A stretch of DNA of 64,000 bases from Ignavibacteria bacterium. Its GTDB lineage: Bacteria > Bacteroidota > Ignavibacteria > Ignavibacteriales > Ignavibacteriaceae. Location of the stretch: contig JAFLBV010000001.1 in NCBI GenBank assembly GCA_017302895.1, forward strand, positions 310,001-374,000. Reading direction: 5' to 3'. The notes below the pieces were generated by a model that worked only from the letters and a program-made list of their open reading frames with translations, ran no database searches and was not told the DNA's origin. Of the stretch, positions 25,374-35,550 are shown piece after piece. Each line of letters starts with the position of its first letter. Positions within the stretch are counted from its first letter, which is position 1. A program made the translations under genes and the position numbers.

Positions 25374-28300
25374 ATGATCGACGCCTCTTCTCTGAAACAA
25401 CTTTTTGACAGCTTCGCAGGAAGTGCAGTCTATCCGTTTGTGATAATGGATTTGAAAGGGAAGTTGCTCTCCTTCAATGAGAAAGCAGAAACTCTCTTCG
25501 CCATCAAAGAGGGGAATGATTCGTTTGCTGATTTGTTTCTGATCTCGGAGGGGCTTAAACTCAAGAGTTTGCTTATTCCTGAGACTAAAACCGATTTTTC
25601 TGATACTGTGACCCTCTATTTAAGGAATGGGAAAGAGATAACTGTAAGTTACGCTGTACAATCGCCTGAAGTGGCCGGTGAGAAGTATCTTTTTTTCCAG
25701 TTCAGGGAATCATCACAAAGAGGTGTCAACCACTTTAATCTGAATGTAACCAGAAAAGAGATGAAGGATCTTGGAATTCAGGATGAACTTTCAACATTTC
25801 TGGGTGAGATAGAGTCCTCATATCCCTTTACTTACCTTGCAAAAAACAAACTTCAAACGAAGGCAAACCAGTTCTCTGAGATGATCTGGTTGAAAGATTC
25901 GGAAGGGAAGTATGTCCTTGTAAATGACAAGTTCTCAAACCATCTTAACCTGAAACCGGGGCAGATGGAGGGCAGGGCAGAAAAAAACTTCATCCCTAAC
26001 TTTATCAACGATTTTTACACAGCTCTCGAAAAATACCTGAAAGAGAGTCTTTCCATCGCGATCCTGACTTCCGATAAAGTCAAAGGGATTGCCGTGGATA
26101 CACCTCACGAAATTATCGAAATCCCGCTTCTCGATCTTGATGATAATCTTGTTGCCATTGTTGGTGTTGCAAGACCGTCCGATGAAAAAAAGCTCCTTGG
26201 GGGAAAGGATTCAGAGAATAATCTTATATTTACGGACGACATTAATTTTAATCTTGAAACCATCCTAAAGTTAAAAAACAAGATGTATGAATTTATAATC
26301 AGCAAAAATCCTGATGCAATCTTTATTTATGATCTGGAATCCTTCAAGTTTCTTGATGTAAACGATGCCGCCTTGAGCATATACGGCTATTCAAGGCAGG
26401 AATTTTTGCAAATGGATCTGACTGACCTTTATCTTCCCGAGGAAATTCAAACAATTGCTGAATCAGCAAAAAATGAGGAAGGCAGATTCGTCGGTCCCTT
26501 CAACCATCGCAAGAAGGATGGTTCCCTTATTCAAGTGGAAATATGCAAAATATCCTTTACTTATGAAGGTGCGGAAGCCCACTTCAACATTGTCAGAGAC
26601 ATAACAAAAATTCTTGAAATCGAAGAGCAGTTGCAGATGATGCGGACAGTTTTCGAATATTCACAGGACATTTTAATAGTAACTGACAATACAGGTTTTA
26701 TAAATTATATTAATCCGGCCGTAGAAAAACATCTTGGTTTTAGGAGAACCGATCTTCTCAATAACAGTATTATCAGTCTCGCCTCCGAGAGTTCGCGTGC
26801 TGATTTTCTCAAGAAAAGCGAAACGCCCTATAACTTTAGTGCCACAATAAAAAACAGTTCCAAAGCTGATGTTGCAGTTGAGGTAACCTCGGTTGCATTC
26901 GCGGGGATTGACGGCGAAGTTTCTCAGGTGGCATATATTGGCAGAATCGCAGATGCGGTTTCGGAACCAAAAGAAGTTGTTGTCGAAAAGGAAGTCGAAA
27001 AAATTGTTTATGTCGACAAACCGGTCGAAAAAATTGTTTATGTCGAAAAACAGACACAAGGCAACCACGAGATTAAAGCCGGTGGTATTGATCCGGGTCA
27101 GCTCTCATTTATCTTCCATGAAATTCTGACTCCGATAAATGTGATTGTCGGGTTTATCTCAGAATTGAAGGATACACTCGAGACTCCTTCCGAGGAGCAG
27201 GAAGAAGCAATCGGATATATAGACGAGAACAGAAAAAAACTCCTCTATACCATGGATTCCATATCGGAATATGCACAAATCGAGCAGCATTTTGGTGATA
27301 TAACAAAAACACAGTTCAACCTTGATGAACTTGTGCAGAAAGTATTTAAAGAGATGCATGATTCCCAGAGTCCGTGGAAAAAAGAAATTGTGCATGACAG
27401 GATTTCGATGGGGGTTCAGATAAATTCAGATCAGGAAAAAGTTCTGAATATAGTCTGCCTGATTCTTAAAATAATTTCTCATGTAACTGATGAGCGCGAA
27501 ATAATAATCAGCGCCTACCAGCTCGATGATGCAAATTTCATTGTGACCTTTAGAGATCACCACCTGAAAATTCAGCAAAAGCTCCTTTACATCATCCAAA
27601 ATCTCTTTTCGGAACAGGATGTCTCGAAGTTGAGGGCATTTGGAGTTTCCAGATTTACTATCTTTTCCGCGCAACGACTGTTTACTCTCTTGAACGGCAG
27701 ATTTGAAATTGTTCAAAAATCGGGTTTACCGTTTGAGATTGGATTGATTCTTCCAATTAATGCGGAATTTGTTTCGGAAACGGAAGCCGTGGAGGAGCAG
27801 AAGGAAAATATTTTCAGACCGGCGATCACCGCTGAAAAAGTTAATTCTCCCCGGGCCTCAGCCGAATATGCCGACACTTCCGCTCGCAGCAATCCAATCG
27901 AAAATGTAAGCGGTTCTCAGTATGATTATCTGATGCCCAAACAGGAACCGCCTGCGAAATCCGTCGAAAAGGAGAAAAGCGAGTATATCGATTTTGATTT
28001 TGACAGCGAACTCGATTTCTTAAGCAGACGAAAAAAGAGAGAAGCCGACAGGAGAGAAAGCGAGAGAAGTGAAACAAGGAACTTCCGCCGGTCTTTCGAG
28101 GAGCCGCCGTTGCAAAGGGAGGAATTGAGGGAGCCGGCAAGACGATCCGACACTTCGTTTGATTTCGATTCGGGTTTCTCCCGTTCGGATTATAGTGAAA
28201 AGAAGCCGGCTAAACCGGTGCAAACCTCATATCCTGACACTTCCTCCCGAGAGGTTACGCCACAGAAGCCTCCGCTAAGAGAAGAACCGCCCTCTGTACC

Positions 28301-28775
28301 AAAAGAGCCGGTAAGGACTTATTCGCCACCACAAGCCCCTGAGCCACCAGAAAGCCGGTCAGCTTCTGTTGCCAAGGTCACTGAGAACAGGGAGCCATCC
28401 TCGATCGATCTCCGCAATATGAGTTGTCTTTATATCGAGGATCAACTGGATTCACAGATACTCTTTAAAGTCCAGATGAAAGAACTGAAATCGATCAAAT
28501 TTTCTCAAAGTTTTGAAGATGCGATTCCTTTGCTTGAAAACGAGAAATTTGATTTTATTGTGCTTGACATCAATCTTCAAGGTGAGTACAATGGACTGGA
28601 TGCGCTAAAAGTTATCAGGACTATGGAAGGTCTTGAGTTGATTCCAATAATCGCCGTAACTGCATATGTTCTCCCGGGTGACAAAGAGAAATTTATTGCA
28701 ACCGGGTTTACCGATTTTGTATCAAAACCTATCTTCCGAAACAAACTTGTGGAAGTACTTAGTAAAATATTCTGA
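25374..28775 (+). CDS. Soluble PAS-repeat hybrid histidine kinase with degenerate ATPase domain and receiver
   Basis: 1133 residues from ATG 25374 (an adjacent GTG at 25371 is also possible). No membrane segments. Four PAS-like units can be seen at about 15-120, 155-265, 300-420 and 430-540. A Val/Glu/Lys linker with two copies of EKIVYV follows, then a dimerisation domain with H-box FHEILTPINVI near 580. The next 200 residues occupy the ATPase position but lack the N box and the DxGxG motif, so kinase activity is doubtful. A long charged, Pro/Ser-rich region precedes a C-terminal receiver (1010-1133) with acidic IED, phospho-acceptor Asp in VLDINL and SKP Lys. Probably a signalling hub for the polysaccharide operon. 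Confidence 0.8.
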   Translation: MIDASSLKQLFDSFAGSAVYPFVIMDLKGKLLSFNEKAETLFAIKEGNDSFADLFLISEGLKLKSLLIPETKTDFSDTVTLYLRNGKEITVSYAVQSPEVAGEKYLFFQFRESSQRGVNHFNLNVTRKEMKDLGIQDELSTFLGEIESSYPFTYLAKNKLQTKANQFSEMIWLKDSEGKYVLVNDKFSNHLNLKPGQMEGRAEKNFIPNFINDFYTALEKYLKESLSIAILTSDKVKGIAVDTPHEIIEIPLLDLDDNLVAIVGVARPSDEKKLLGGKDSENNLIFTDDINFNLETILKLKNKMYEFIISKNPDAIFIYDLESFKFLDVNDAALSIYGYSRQEFLQMDLTDLYLPEEIQTIAESAKNEEGRFVGPFNHRKKDGSLIQVEICKISFTYEGAEAHFNIVRDITKILEIEEQLQMMRTVFEYSQDILIVTDNTGFINYINPAVEKHLGFRRTDLLNNSIISLASESSRADFLKKSETPYNFSATIKNSSKADVAVEVTSVAFAGIDGEVSQVAYIGRIADAVSEPKEVVVEKEVEKIVYVDKPVEKIVYVEKQTQGNHEIKAGGIDPGQLSFIFHEILTPINVIVGFISELKDTLETPSEEQEEAIGYIDENRKKLLYTMDSISEYAQIEQHFGDITKTQFNLDELVQKVFKEMHDSQSPWKKEIVHDRISMGVQINSDQEKVLNIVCLILKIISHVTDEREIIISAYQLDDANFIVTFRDHHLKIQQKLLYIIQNLFSEQDVSKLRAFGVSRFTIFSAQRLFTLLNGRFEIVQKSGLPFEIGLILPINAEFVSETEAVEEQKENIFRPAITAEKVNSPRASAEYADTSARSNPIENVSGSQYDYLMPKQEPPAKSVEKEKSEYIDFDFDSELDFLSRRKKREADRRESERSETRNFRRSFEEPPLQREELREPARRSDTSFDFDSGFSRSDYSEKKPAKPVQTSYPDTSSREVTPQKPPLREEPPSVPKEPVRTYSPPQAPEPPESRSASVAKVTENREPSSIDLRNMSCLYIEDQLDSQILFKVQMKELKSIKFSQSFEDAIPLLENEKFDFIVLDINLQGEYNGLDALKVIRTMEGLELIPIIAVTAYVLPGDKEKFIATGFTDFVSKPIFRNKLVEVLSKIF
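26994..27046 (+). repeat. In-frame 30-bp tandem duplication within the PAS kinase linker
   Basis: The 23-base string beginning GTCGAAAAAATTG occurs at 26994-27016 and again at 27024-27046, a period of 30 bp (10 codons), encoding VEKIVYVD/E-KP units. Probably an elongated linker or short coiled stretch. Confidence 0.7.
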
Positions 28776-28779
28776 TTAA

Positions 28780-29520
28780 ATGATAAATAATAAGAAGATA
28801 GTTGTAGTTTTACCTGCCTATAATGCAGCTAAAACTCTTGAACAAACTTACAAAGAAATACCATTTGATATAGTGGACGATGTGGTGCTTGTGGATGATG
28901 CGAGCAAAGACGATACATCCGAGGTCGGGAAAGCCCTCGGGATAAAGCACATTATAAAACACGATAAAAATAAAGGGTACGGGGGAAATCAGAAATCGTG
29001 TTACAAAAAGGCGCTCGAACTAAACGCTGATATTGTTATCATGCTGCATCCCGATTATCAGTACACTCCTAAACTTATTCCTTCAATTTCATGGATCATA
29101 GCCAACGGGCTCTATCCTGTTGTACTCGCCTCAAGGATATTGGGGAAGGGTGCATTGAAAGGGGGAATGCCAATATATAAATACATTGCAAACAGAGTTC
29201 TCACACTTGTACAAAACTGGCTGGTTGGGCAGAAATTGTCAGAATACCATACAGGATACAGGGCGTTTTCGGCGGAAGTGTTGCGGGATCTGAATCTTGA
29301 AGCCAATTCTGATGATTTCGTTTTCGATAATCAGATGCTCTCCCAGATTATCTTTAAAGGATATGAGATCGGAGAAGTAACCTGCCCAACAAAATATTTT
29401 GAAGAAGCTTCCTCTATAAATTTCAAACGAAGTTCCATCTACGGAATCGGGGTTCTTGTTACCTCCGTAAAACACCGTCTCCAGAAAATGGGGCTTGCCA
29501 GATTTGATATCTACAATTAG
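28780..29520 (+). CDS. Family-2 glycosyltransferase (Dpm1-like)
   Basis: 246 residues, soluble. N-terminal VVLPAYNAAKTLEQT and VDDVVLVDDASKDDT give the nucleotide-sugar-binding fold; HPDYQYTPKLI occupies the DxD position. There are no C-terminal membrane segments, as in short Dpm1/DPMS enzymes that transfer a sugar to polyprenyl phosphate. The gene begins 4 bp after the hybrid kinase, so it is likely the last gene of the exopolysaccharide operon. It ends 1 bp from the convergent PMT-type glycosyltransferase, which would use just such a polyprenyl-linked sugar; the functional link is inference. Confidence 0.82.
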   Translation: MINNKKIVVVLPAYNAAKTLEQTYKEIPFDIVDDVVLVDDASKDDTSEVGKALGIKHIIKHDKNKGYGGNQKSCYKKALELNADIVIMLHPDYQYTPKLIPSISWIIANGLYPVVLASRILGKGALKGGMPIYKYIANRVLTLVQNWLVGQKLSEYHTGYRAFSAEVLRDLNLEANSDDFVFDNQMLSQIIFKGYEIGEVTCPTKYFEEASSINFKRSSIYGIGVLVTSVKHRLQKMGLARFDIYN

Positions 29521-29521
29521 T

Positions 29522-31189
29522 CTACGGTTTTTCTCTCCTCTGTAAAAAAATAAACCCGTTTTTCTCGTAAAGAACCTTGAGATTGTGGATTTTTGTCCAC
29601 TTGTCGCGTTCATTAATCTTTGTCACGAAATAGGCAGGCTTCTTTATGTCACCATTTATCAAGAAATCTTCGATGTCTTTGTGTAATATTCCAATCCCGG
29701 ATGCACTGTTTTTCTTCTCCTTTTTACTGTAGTAGATATCAGCATAACTCCGGAATCCAACAGCTTTCACATAGACATCCTTCCCCTGAAGCGATTCATA
29801 AAATCCGACCGGTGCACCTTGTACATAATTTTCGATTTGTGGTAACATAAGAGGCAACATCAGAGAAAGTGTGAGAGCGGTCCCACCAAAAAGGAACAAA
29901 ATTCCGCGCATTGGCTTTCTTTTGTTGAAAAGGATTACAGCGAAAATTGTCGTTCCGACGAGCAATAGTCCAATCACAGGTTCATAACCGTACCACAGGG
30001 AATCTGCCTGAAGGTTTGCCCTTACAAATTCATCCTGCACATAAGGGATGATATCCTCTTTGAAAATTCCGATCATTGCAAGAGCAGAGATAAGTAATCC
30101 GATAAAAACCCCGGTTATGACGATTGCAATTTTCGTCCATTTGAAATTTGTGAGTCTCTCATTCACAATCTCATACAAAACAAGTGCGCCAAGAAAAGTC
30201 ACTGGGTAGTAGGAGAGAGATGAGTAATGCACAATTTTTGTTTTGACGACTGAAAAAATTATCATTACCACTGCGAGCAGAATCAACATCACCAGTTTGA
30301 AATTTTTCTGTCCGTCCGTCAGTGAATCCTGCTTTTTAAATGAATTGAAAATAAAAAGAGAAGCAGGGAAACAACCAATAAGAACTACAACCAAATGATA
30401 GTAGATCGGACCGCTGAATCCTGCATCGCCGGTCGTAAGCAGCCTGATCTGGTATTTGAAAAAAGCTTCGAGAAAAACAGGACCATTCACAGACAATTCG
30501 ACACCGAACCAGACACCTGCTGTAAGAATTGCGACAACTCCGAAAAGGAGCATCTGAATGATTTTGAATCTGAATTTTTTTATCGTAATCAGGTTAAATA
30601 TGATGAACGACAGTCCGGGAAGAAGTAACCCGACGGGTCCCTTTACTAGAATCGCAAGTCCGGAAAAGAAACCTGCATAGAGGTAATTGTAGTTCTTTCC
30701 CTCTTCATCATCAAAAAAACGAAATATGTACCACGCTGAAATAAACATGAACAGATTGAAGAGGGGATCGAGGATACCGGACCTGAAGTAGAAGTAGGGA
30801 AGGATTGAACCTGCATAGGCAACCACCCATAACAAACCAAATGACCTGTCGAACAGTCTCTTACCGAAGGAATAGAGCAACAGAAGTGTAATGATGCCGA
30901 TGATTGCATTTGGAAATCTTGCGCCAAATTCATTGATGCCAAAGATTTTCATCGAGATTACCTGAACCCAGAAGAAAAGAGGAGGTTTTTCGTAGAATGG
31001 TTCATAATCGATGTGGACGCGTAACCAGTCACCCGTTTCGATCATCTCCCGGGAAGCTTCAGCAAAATTGATTTCGTCCCAATCAAACAGATGTACACTC
31101 CCCAGAAATGGAAGGAACAAAACAGCCGCGATAACAATAATACTCAGCTTTAATTTCAGATCGGAAAGATTTTTAATGGTTTCAATCAT
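29522..31189 (-). CDS. PMT/ArnT-type membrane glycosyltransferase
   Basis: 555 residues from ATG 31189; the in-frame ATG at 31234 lies inside the mdh terminator hairpin and is unlikely. About ten or more membrane segments are followed by a soluble C-terminal part of some 100 residues. The first periplasmic loop holds the acidic motif FDWDEINFAE and then EPFYEKPPLFFW, which are diagnostic for GT39/ArnT-like (PMT_2, GT83) enzymes. These move a sugar from polyprenyl phosphate to lipid A, protein or another envelope acceptor. It is convergent with the Dpm1-like GT2 gene. The acceptor is not evident. Confidence 0.85.
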   Translation of the reverse strand: MIETIKNLSDLKLKLSIIVIAAVLFLPFLGSVHLFDWDEINFAEASREMIETGDWLRVHIDYEPFYEKPPLFFWVQVISMKIFGINEFGARFPNAIIGIITLLLLYSFGKRLFDRSFGLLWVVAYAGSILPYFYFRSGILDPLFNLFMFISAWYIFRFFDDEEGKNYNYLYAGFFSGLAILVKGPVGLLLPGLSFIIFNLITIKKFRFKIIQMLLFGVVAILTAGVWFGVELSVNGPVFLEAFFKYQIRLLTTGDAGFSGPIYYHLVVVLIGCFPASLFIFNSFKKQDSLTDGQKNFKLVMLILLAVVMIIFSVVKTKIVHYSSLSYYPVTFLGALVLYEIVNERLTNFKWTKIAIVITGVFIGLLISALAMIGIFKEDIIPYVQDEFVRANLQADSLWYGYEPVIGLLLVGTTIFAVILFNKRKPMRGILFLFGGTALTLSLMLPLMLPQIENYVQGAPVGFYESLQGKDVYVKAVGFRSYADIYYSKKEKKNSASGIGILHKDIEDFLINGDIKKPAYFVTKINERDKWTKIHNLKVLYEKNGFIFLQRREKP

Positions 31190-31220
31190 AACTTCAAGTT
31201 GCCTGTTATTTAAAATAGAA

Positions 31221-31252
31221 AAACCCTTCACCATTTCTGACGGAGGGTTTTA
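31221..31252 (-). terminator. Intrinsic terminator downstream of mdh
   Basis: Stem AAAACCCT/AGGGTTTT (31245-31252 with 31221-31228) read on the minus strand and followed by TTCTATTTTAA. It separates the mdh operon from the glycosyltransferase gene. Confidence 0.7.
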
Positions 31253-31289
31253 AATTTATTAATCAACTGATTTGCAGGAAGCAGTCACC

Positions 31290-32225
<936 letters not shown>

Positions 32226-32230
32226 TTAAA

Positions 32231-32491
32231 CTATTCAGTTGGAGGTATTATGGAGATAAACTGACGGTCGTTTGCCCGGGCTCTGAATTGAACCGTTCCA
32301 TCTGTGAGAGCAAACAGAGTGTCATCTTTGCCTTTGCCAACATTAAGTCCCGGATGGAATTTAGTGCCTCTCTGGCGGACGATTATGGAGCCTGCTTCAA
32401 CGAATTGACCGCCGAAAGCTTTCACTCCCAATCTCTGGGCATTACTGTCTCTACCGTTCTTGGTCGATCCTTGTCCTTTTTTATGTGCCAT
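32231..32491 (-). CDS. rpmA: 50S ribosomal protein L27
   Basis: 86 residues. The N-terminus [20 protein letters not shown] and [20 protein letters not shown] are those of bacterial L27, which contacts the peptidyl-transferase centre. There is no N-terminal extension of the kind removed by Prp in Firmicutes. It lies 11 bp after rplU and 14 bp before mdh. Confidence 0.98.
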   Translation of the reverse strand: MAHKKGQGSTKNGRDSNAQRLGVKAFGGQFVEAGSIIVRQRGTKFHPGLNVGKGKDDTLFALTDGTVQFRARANDRQFISIIPPTE

Positions 32492-32502
32492 TTACTAACT
32501 CC

Positions 32503-32811
32503 TTATCCGATTTTTAAAATTTCAATTCTGGTAAGTTGCTGTCTGTGTCCATTGAGCTTGTCATAGTCTTTGCGTCTCTTTTTCTTGAAAACGAGAACTT
32601 TATCATCTTGAACATGGCTCAGAACTTTTGCGGTAACTTTTAAGCCGTCCACATACGGCTTGCCAACTTTTACGCCGGCATCGTCTGAGTAAAGCAATAC
32701 ATTATCGAATACTACTTCACTTTCAGGCTCAGCGTTTAGAAGGGGAACATAATGTTTCTCCTGTTCTAAAACTTTAAACTGCTGTCCTGCTATATCTACA
32801 ACTGCAAACAT
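32503..32811 (-). CDS. rplU: 50S ribosomal protein L21
   Basis: 102 residues. FAVVDIAGQQFKV at the start and KRRKDYDKLNGHRQQLTRIEI at the end are the L21 signatures, the latter binding 23S rRNA (shown here as an overlapping motif region near residues 78-98). It is the first gene of the rplU-rpmA-mdh operon and has a good Bacteroidota-style promoter about 45-75 bp upstream. Confidence 0.97.
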   Translation of the reverse strand: MFAVVDIAGQQFKVLEQEKHYVPLLNAEPESEVVFDNVLLYSDDAGVKVGKPYVDGLKVTAKVLSHVQDDKVLVFKKKRRKDYDKLNGHRQQLTRIEILKIG

Positions 32812-32854
32812 TGCGGTCCTTTATGGTTTGTAAAAAAACATTTTTAACAGATTA

Positions 32855-32885
32855 CAAATATAGTCAAGTAAACACCGAATGCAAA
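32855..32885 (-). promoter_or_regulatory. Bacteroidota-type promoter of rplU-rpmA-mdh
   Basis: On the minus strand TTTG (32885-32882), 19 nt, then TATATTTG (32862-32855). This fits the -33 TTTG and -7 TAnnTTTG pattern of the Bacteroidota housekeeping sigma factor. Confidence 0.55.
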
Positions 32886-32903
32886 AAAAATCTTTAAATT
32901 ATT

Positions 32904-32932
32904 TTGACAGTATGAAGAATTTGTAGTAATTT
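32904..32932 (+). promoter_or_regulatory. Candidate promoter of hppA
   Basis: TTGACA (32904-32909), 17 nt, TAATTT (32927-32932), about 100 bp before ATG 33035 in the divergent region with rplU. Spacing is ideal; the -10 is imperfect. Confidence 0.4.
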
Positions 32933-33034
32933 AGTCCATTGTTTTTTACCCCACCCGCAACAGCGATTTTGTACTGATATAACTGCAATAACTTGATAAT
33001 TTATTCATTAATAAACAACTCAAATTGAGGAGTC

Positions 33035-35425
33035 ATGTTCAAAAAACTACTTTTCGCTTTTTCTTTTCTGTTCTTGTCTGTCGATTTGTTCGCAAGCGAA
33101 GCAGATCTGAAAATTCCCGCTTTGAATGACAATCAAACCATACTTTTATACTATGGTTTGGTGGTTTGCGTGGCGGGACTGGCTTTTGGTATATATCAGT
33201 ACCTGAAGGTCAAAAAACTGAAAGCTCACAAATCGATGCTTGACATCGCACAGGTGATTTTTGAGACCAGCAAAACCTACCTTGTTCAGCAAGGAAAGTT
33301 CCTTGCCATTCTCTTTGCATTCATCGCAGTTTGTGTTGCTTTCTACTTTGGCTTCCTTCAAGGAAACGGTGTGGGTAATGTCCTTTTCATTTTAGGCTGG
33401 ACTGTGATTGGAATTCTCGGTTCTTACAGCGTTGCATGGTTTGGTATAAGGATGAACACCCTGGCCAACTCCAGAATGGCGTTTGCCTCACTGGAGCGTA
33501 AACCAATCAAATTACTCAACATTCCTCTCGATTCGGGGATGAGTATCGGTGTGATGTTGATCTGTGTTGAGCTTGTAATGATGCTCATTATCCTTCTTTT
33601 TGTTCCGAGCACACTTGCCGGAGCGAGTTTCATCGGATTCGCAATTGGTGAATCACTCGGAGCAAGCGCATTAAGAATTGCCGGAGGAATTTTTACAAAG
33701 ATCGCAGATATTGGCAGTGATCTTATGAAGATTGAGTTCAAGATAAAAGAAGATGACCCCAGAAATCCGGGTGTAATCGCTGACTGTACCGGGGACAATG
33801 CGGGAGACAGTGTTGGACCCACAGCGGATGGTTTTGAAACCTACGGAGTTACCGGAGTTGCCCTCATCAGCTTCATAGTGCTTGCCGTTGGCTCAGTGGA
33901 ACATCAAAAGGATTTGTTGACCTGGATATTTGTCATGAGAATACTCATGATTGTGACATCAGTAGTTGCCTTCGGCTTGAACCGGGCACTAAGCAGTCTC
34001 CTCTACGGTAATAGCGATGATATCGACTTCGAAAAGCCTCTCACTAATCTTGTATGGATCACTTCGATACTATCAATCATCGTAACATTCATCGTTAGCA
34101 AAATTCAAATAGGACATCTCCCTAACGATTTATGGTTAACCTTGTCAGCCATTATAAGTTGCGGGACGCTTGGTGCTGCTCTTATTCCTGAATTTACCAA
34201 GATTTTTACCAGCACGAAATCCAAGCATGTGGCTGAAATTGTAGCTGCATCGAAAGAGGGCGGACCGTCATTGAATATTCTCTCAGGATTTGTAGCCGGA
34301 AACTTCAGTGCATTCTGGAAAGGAATACTCTTCATTGTTCTCATGTATTCCTCTTTCTACTTCTCTCAGTACATTCCCGAAGGTATGATGGCTTATCAGG
34401 CAATCTTTGCATTCGGACTTGTTGCATTTGGTATGCTGGGAATGGGACCTGTTACCATCGCGGTTGACAGTTACGGTCCCGTTACCGACAACGCTCAATC
34501 GATTTATGAACTTTCACTCATTGAAGAAGATAAAAATGCCTCAAGAGACATTGAGCGCGATTTCGGATTCAAACCCGATTTCGAAAAAGCGAAACACTAT
34601 CTCGAAGAGAATGACGGTGCGGGCAACACATTCAAGGCAACCGCAAAACCTGTACTGATTGGTACAGCGGTGGTTGGTGCTACAACAATGATATTCTCAC
34701 TGATTCTTGTCATCAAAAAGTCACTTGGTATTGAGCCCGAAGCACTTCTGAACCTGCTGAATCCTTACACTATCTTTGGGTTGATTGCGGGAGGTGCTGT
34801 GGTTTACTGGTTTACAGGAGCATCAACTCAGGCTGTTACTACCGGGGCTTACAGAGCGGTGGAGTATATTAAGAAAAACATCAAGCTTGGAGATTCTGCA
34901 GAGAAGAGTGCATCAATTGAGACTTCGAAAGAGGTTGTTAAAATCTGTACTCAGTATGCTCAGAGCGGAATGTTCAATATCTTTGTCGCTGTTTTCAGTT
35001 TCGCCTTGGCTTTTGCATTTCTATCCGCTCCCGCGCACGGAGCGAAAGAGCCCGTCGCCTTCTTTGTCAGTTTTCTTATTTCCATTGCTATTTTTGGGCT
35101 TTCGCAGGCAGTGTTTATGGCAAATGCCGGAGGAGCCTGGGATAATGCAAAAAAATATGTGGAAGTTGTCCTCAAAGAGAAGGGAACCCCGCTTCACGAT
35201 GCAACTGTAGTAGGGGATACAGTCGGAGATCCATTTAAAGATACATCCTCCGTGGCACTTAATCCGGTAATTAAGTTTACAACTCTCTTTGGACTCCTTG
35301 CAATGGAAATTGCCATTGAAGAGAGTTTTAGAGATACCGCACCTCTTGTGGGATTGTTGTTTTTTGCCATCGCCCTTTATTTTGTCTGGAGATCTTTTTA
35401 TAAGATGCGAATTATCAAAAAATAG
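33035..35425 (+). CDS. hppA: Membrane-bound proton/sodium-pumping pyrophosphatase
   Basis: 796 residues with about 16 membrane segments; the first ones may include a cleavable leader (MFKKLLFAFSFLFLSVDLFA). The PPi/Mg site DPRNPGVIADCTGDNAGDSVG is present, as are the second and third acidic sites (DSYGPVTDNAQ, NAGGAWDNAKKYVE, GDTVGDPFKDTSS). The enzyme couples pyrophosphate hydrolysis to cation export. The K+-dependence region reads AGNTFKAT, with Lys where K+-dependent forms have Ala, so a K+-independent H+ pump is predicted. AGGAG sits 5 nt before the start. The gene stands alone, divergent from rplU and closed by a terminator. Confidence 0.95.
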   Translation: MFKKLLFAFSFLFLSVDLFASEADLKIPALNDNQTILLYYGLVVCVAGLAFGIYQYLKVKKLKAHKSMLDIAQVIFETSKTYLVQQGKFLAILFAFIAVCVAFYFGFLQGNGVGNVLFILGWTVIGILGSYSVAWFGIRMNTLANSRMAFASLERKPIKLLNIPLDSGMSIGVMLICVELVMMLIILLFVPSTLAGASFIGFAIGESLGASALRIAGGIFTKIADIGSDLMKIEFKIKEDDPRNPGVIADCTGDNAGDSVGPTADGFETYGVTGVALISFIVLAVGSVEHQKDLLTWIFVMRILMIVTSVVAFGLNRALSSLLYGNSDDIDFEKPLTNLVWITSILSIIVTFIVSKIQIGHLPNDLWLTLSAIISCGTLGAALIPEFTKIFTSTKSKHVAEIVAASKEGGPSLNILSGFVAGNFSAFWKGILFIVLMYSSFYFSQYIPEGMMAYQAIFAFGLVAFGMLGMGPVTIAVDSYGPVTDNAQSIYELSLIEEDKNASRDIERDFGFKPDFEKAKHYLEENDGAGNTFKATAKPVLIGTAVVGATTMIFSLILVIKKSLGIEPEALLNLLNPYTIFGLIAGGAVVYWFTGASTQAVTTGAYRAVEYIKKNIKLGDSAEKSASIETSKEVVKICTQYAQSGMFNIFVAVFSFALAFAFLSAPAHGAKEPVAFFVSFLISIAIFGLSQAVFMANAGGAWDNAKKYVEVVLKEKGTPLHDATVVGDTVGDPFKDTSSVALNPVIKFTTLFGLLAMEIAIEESFRDTAPLVGLLFFAIALYFVWRSFYKMRIIKK

Positions 35426-35443
35426 ATTGTCGTTTTATTTTCC

Positions 35444-35474
35444 AAGCTGCTTCTGTGAGGAGGCAGCTTTTTTT
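35444..35474 (+). terminator. Intrinsic terminator after hppA
   Basis: AAGCTGC at 35444-35450 pairs with GCAGCTT (35463-35469); a TTTTTTT run follows. The arms extend with a few mismatches. Confidence 0.8.
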
Positions 35475-35550
35475 TATGTCGGAAAAACAAGTCGTAACTG
35501 ATTGCAGGATTTTCCGTATTTTAAAGATTGAAAAATAAACGGAGATTAGA

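Noticed and set aside
31190..31234. ATG 31234 as start of the PMT-type gene
   Set aside because: It is inside the mdh terminator hairpin and adds residues before the hydrophobic segment.
33019..33029. CTCAAATTGAG palindrome before hppA, resembling the core of the TCTCA-N3-TGAGA operator
   Set aside because: Flanking bases do not match, it overlaps the ribosome binding site, and no sigma-54 element is nearby; chance is likely.
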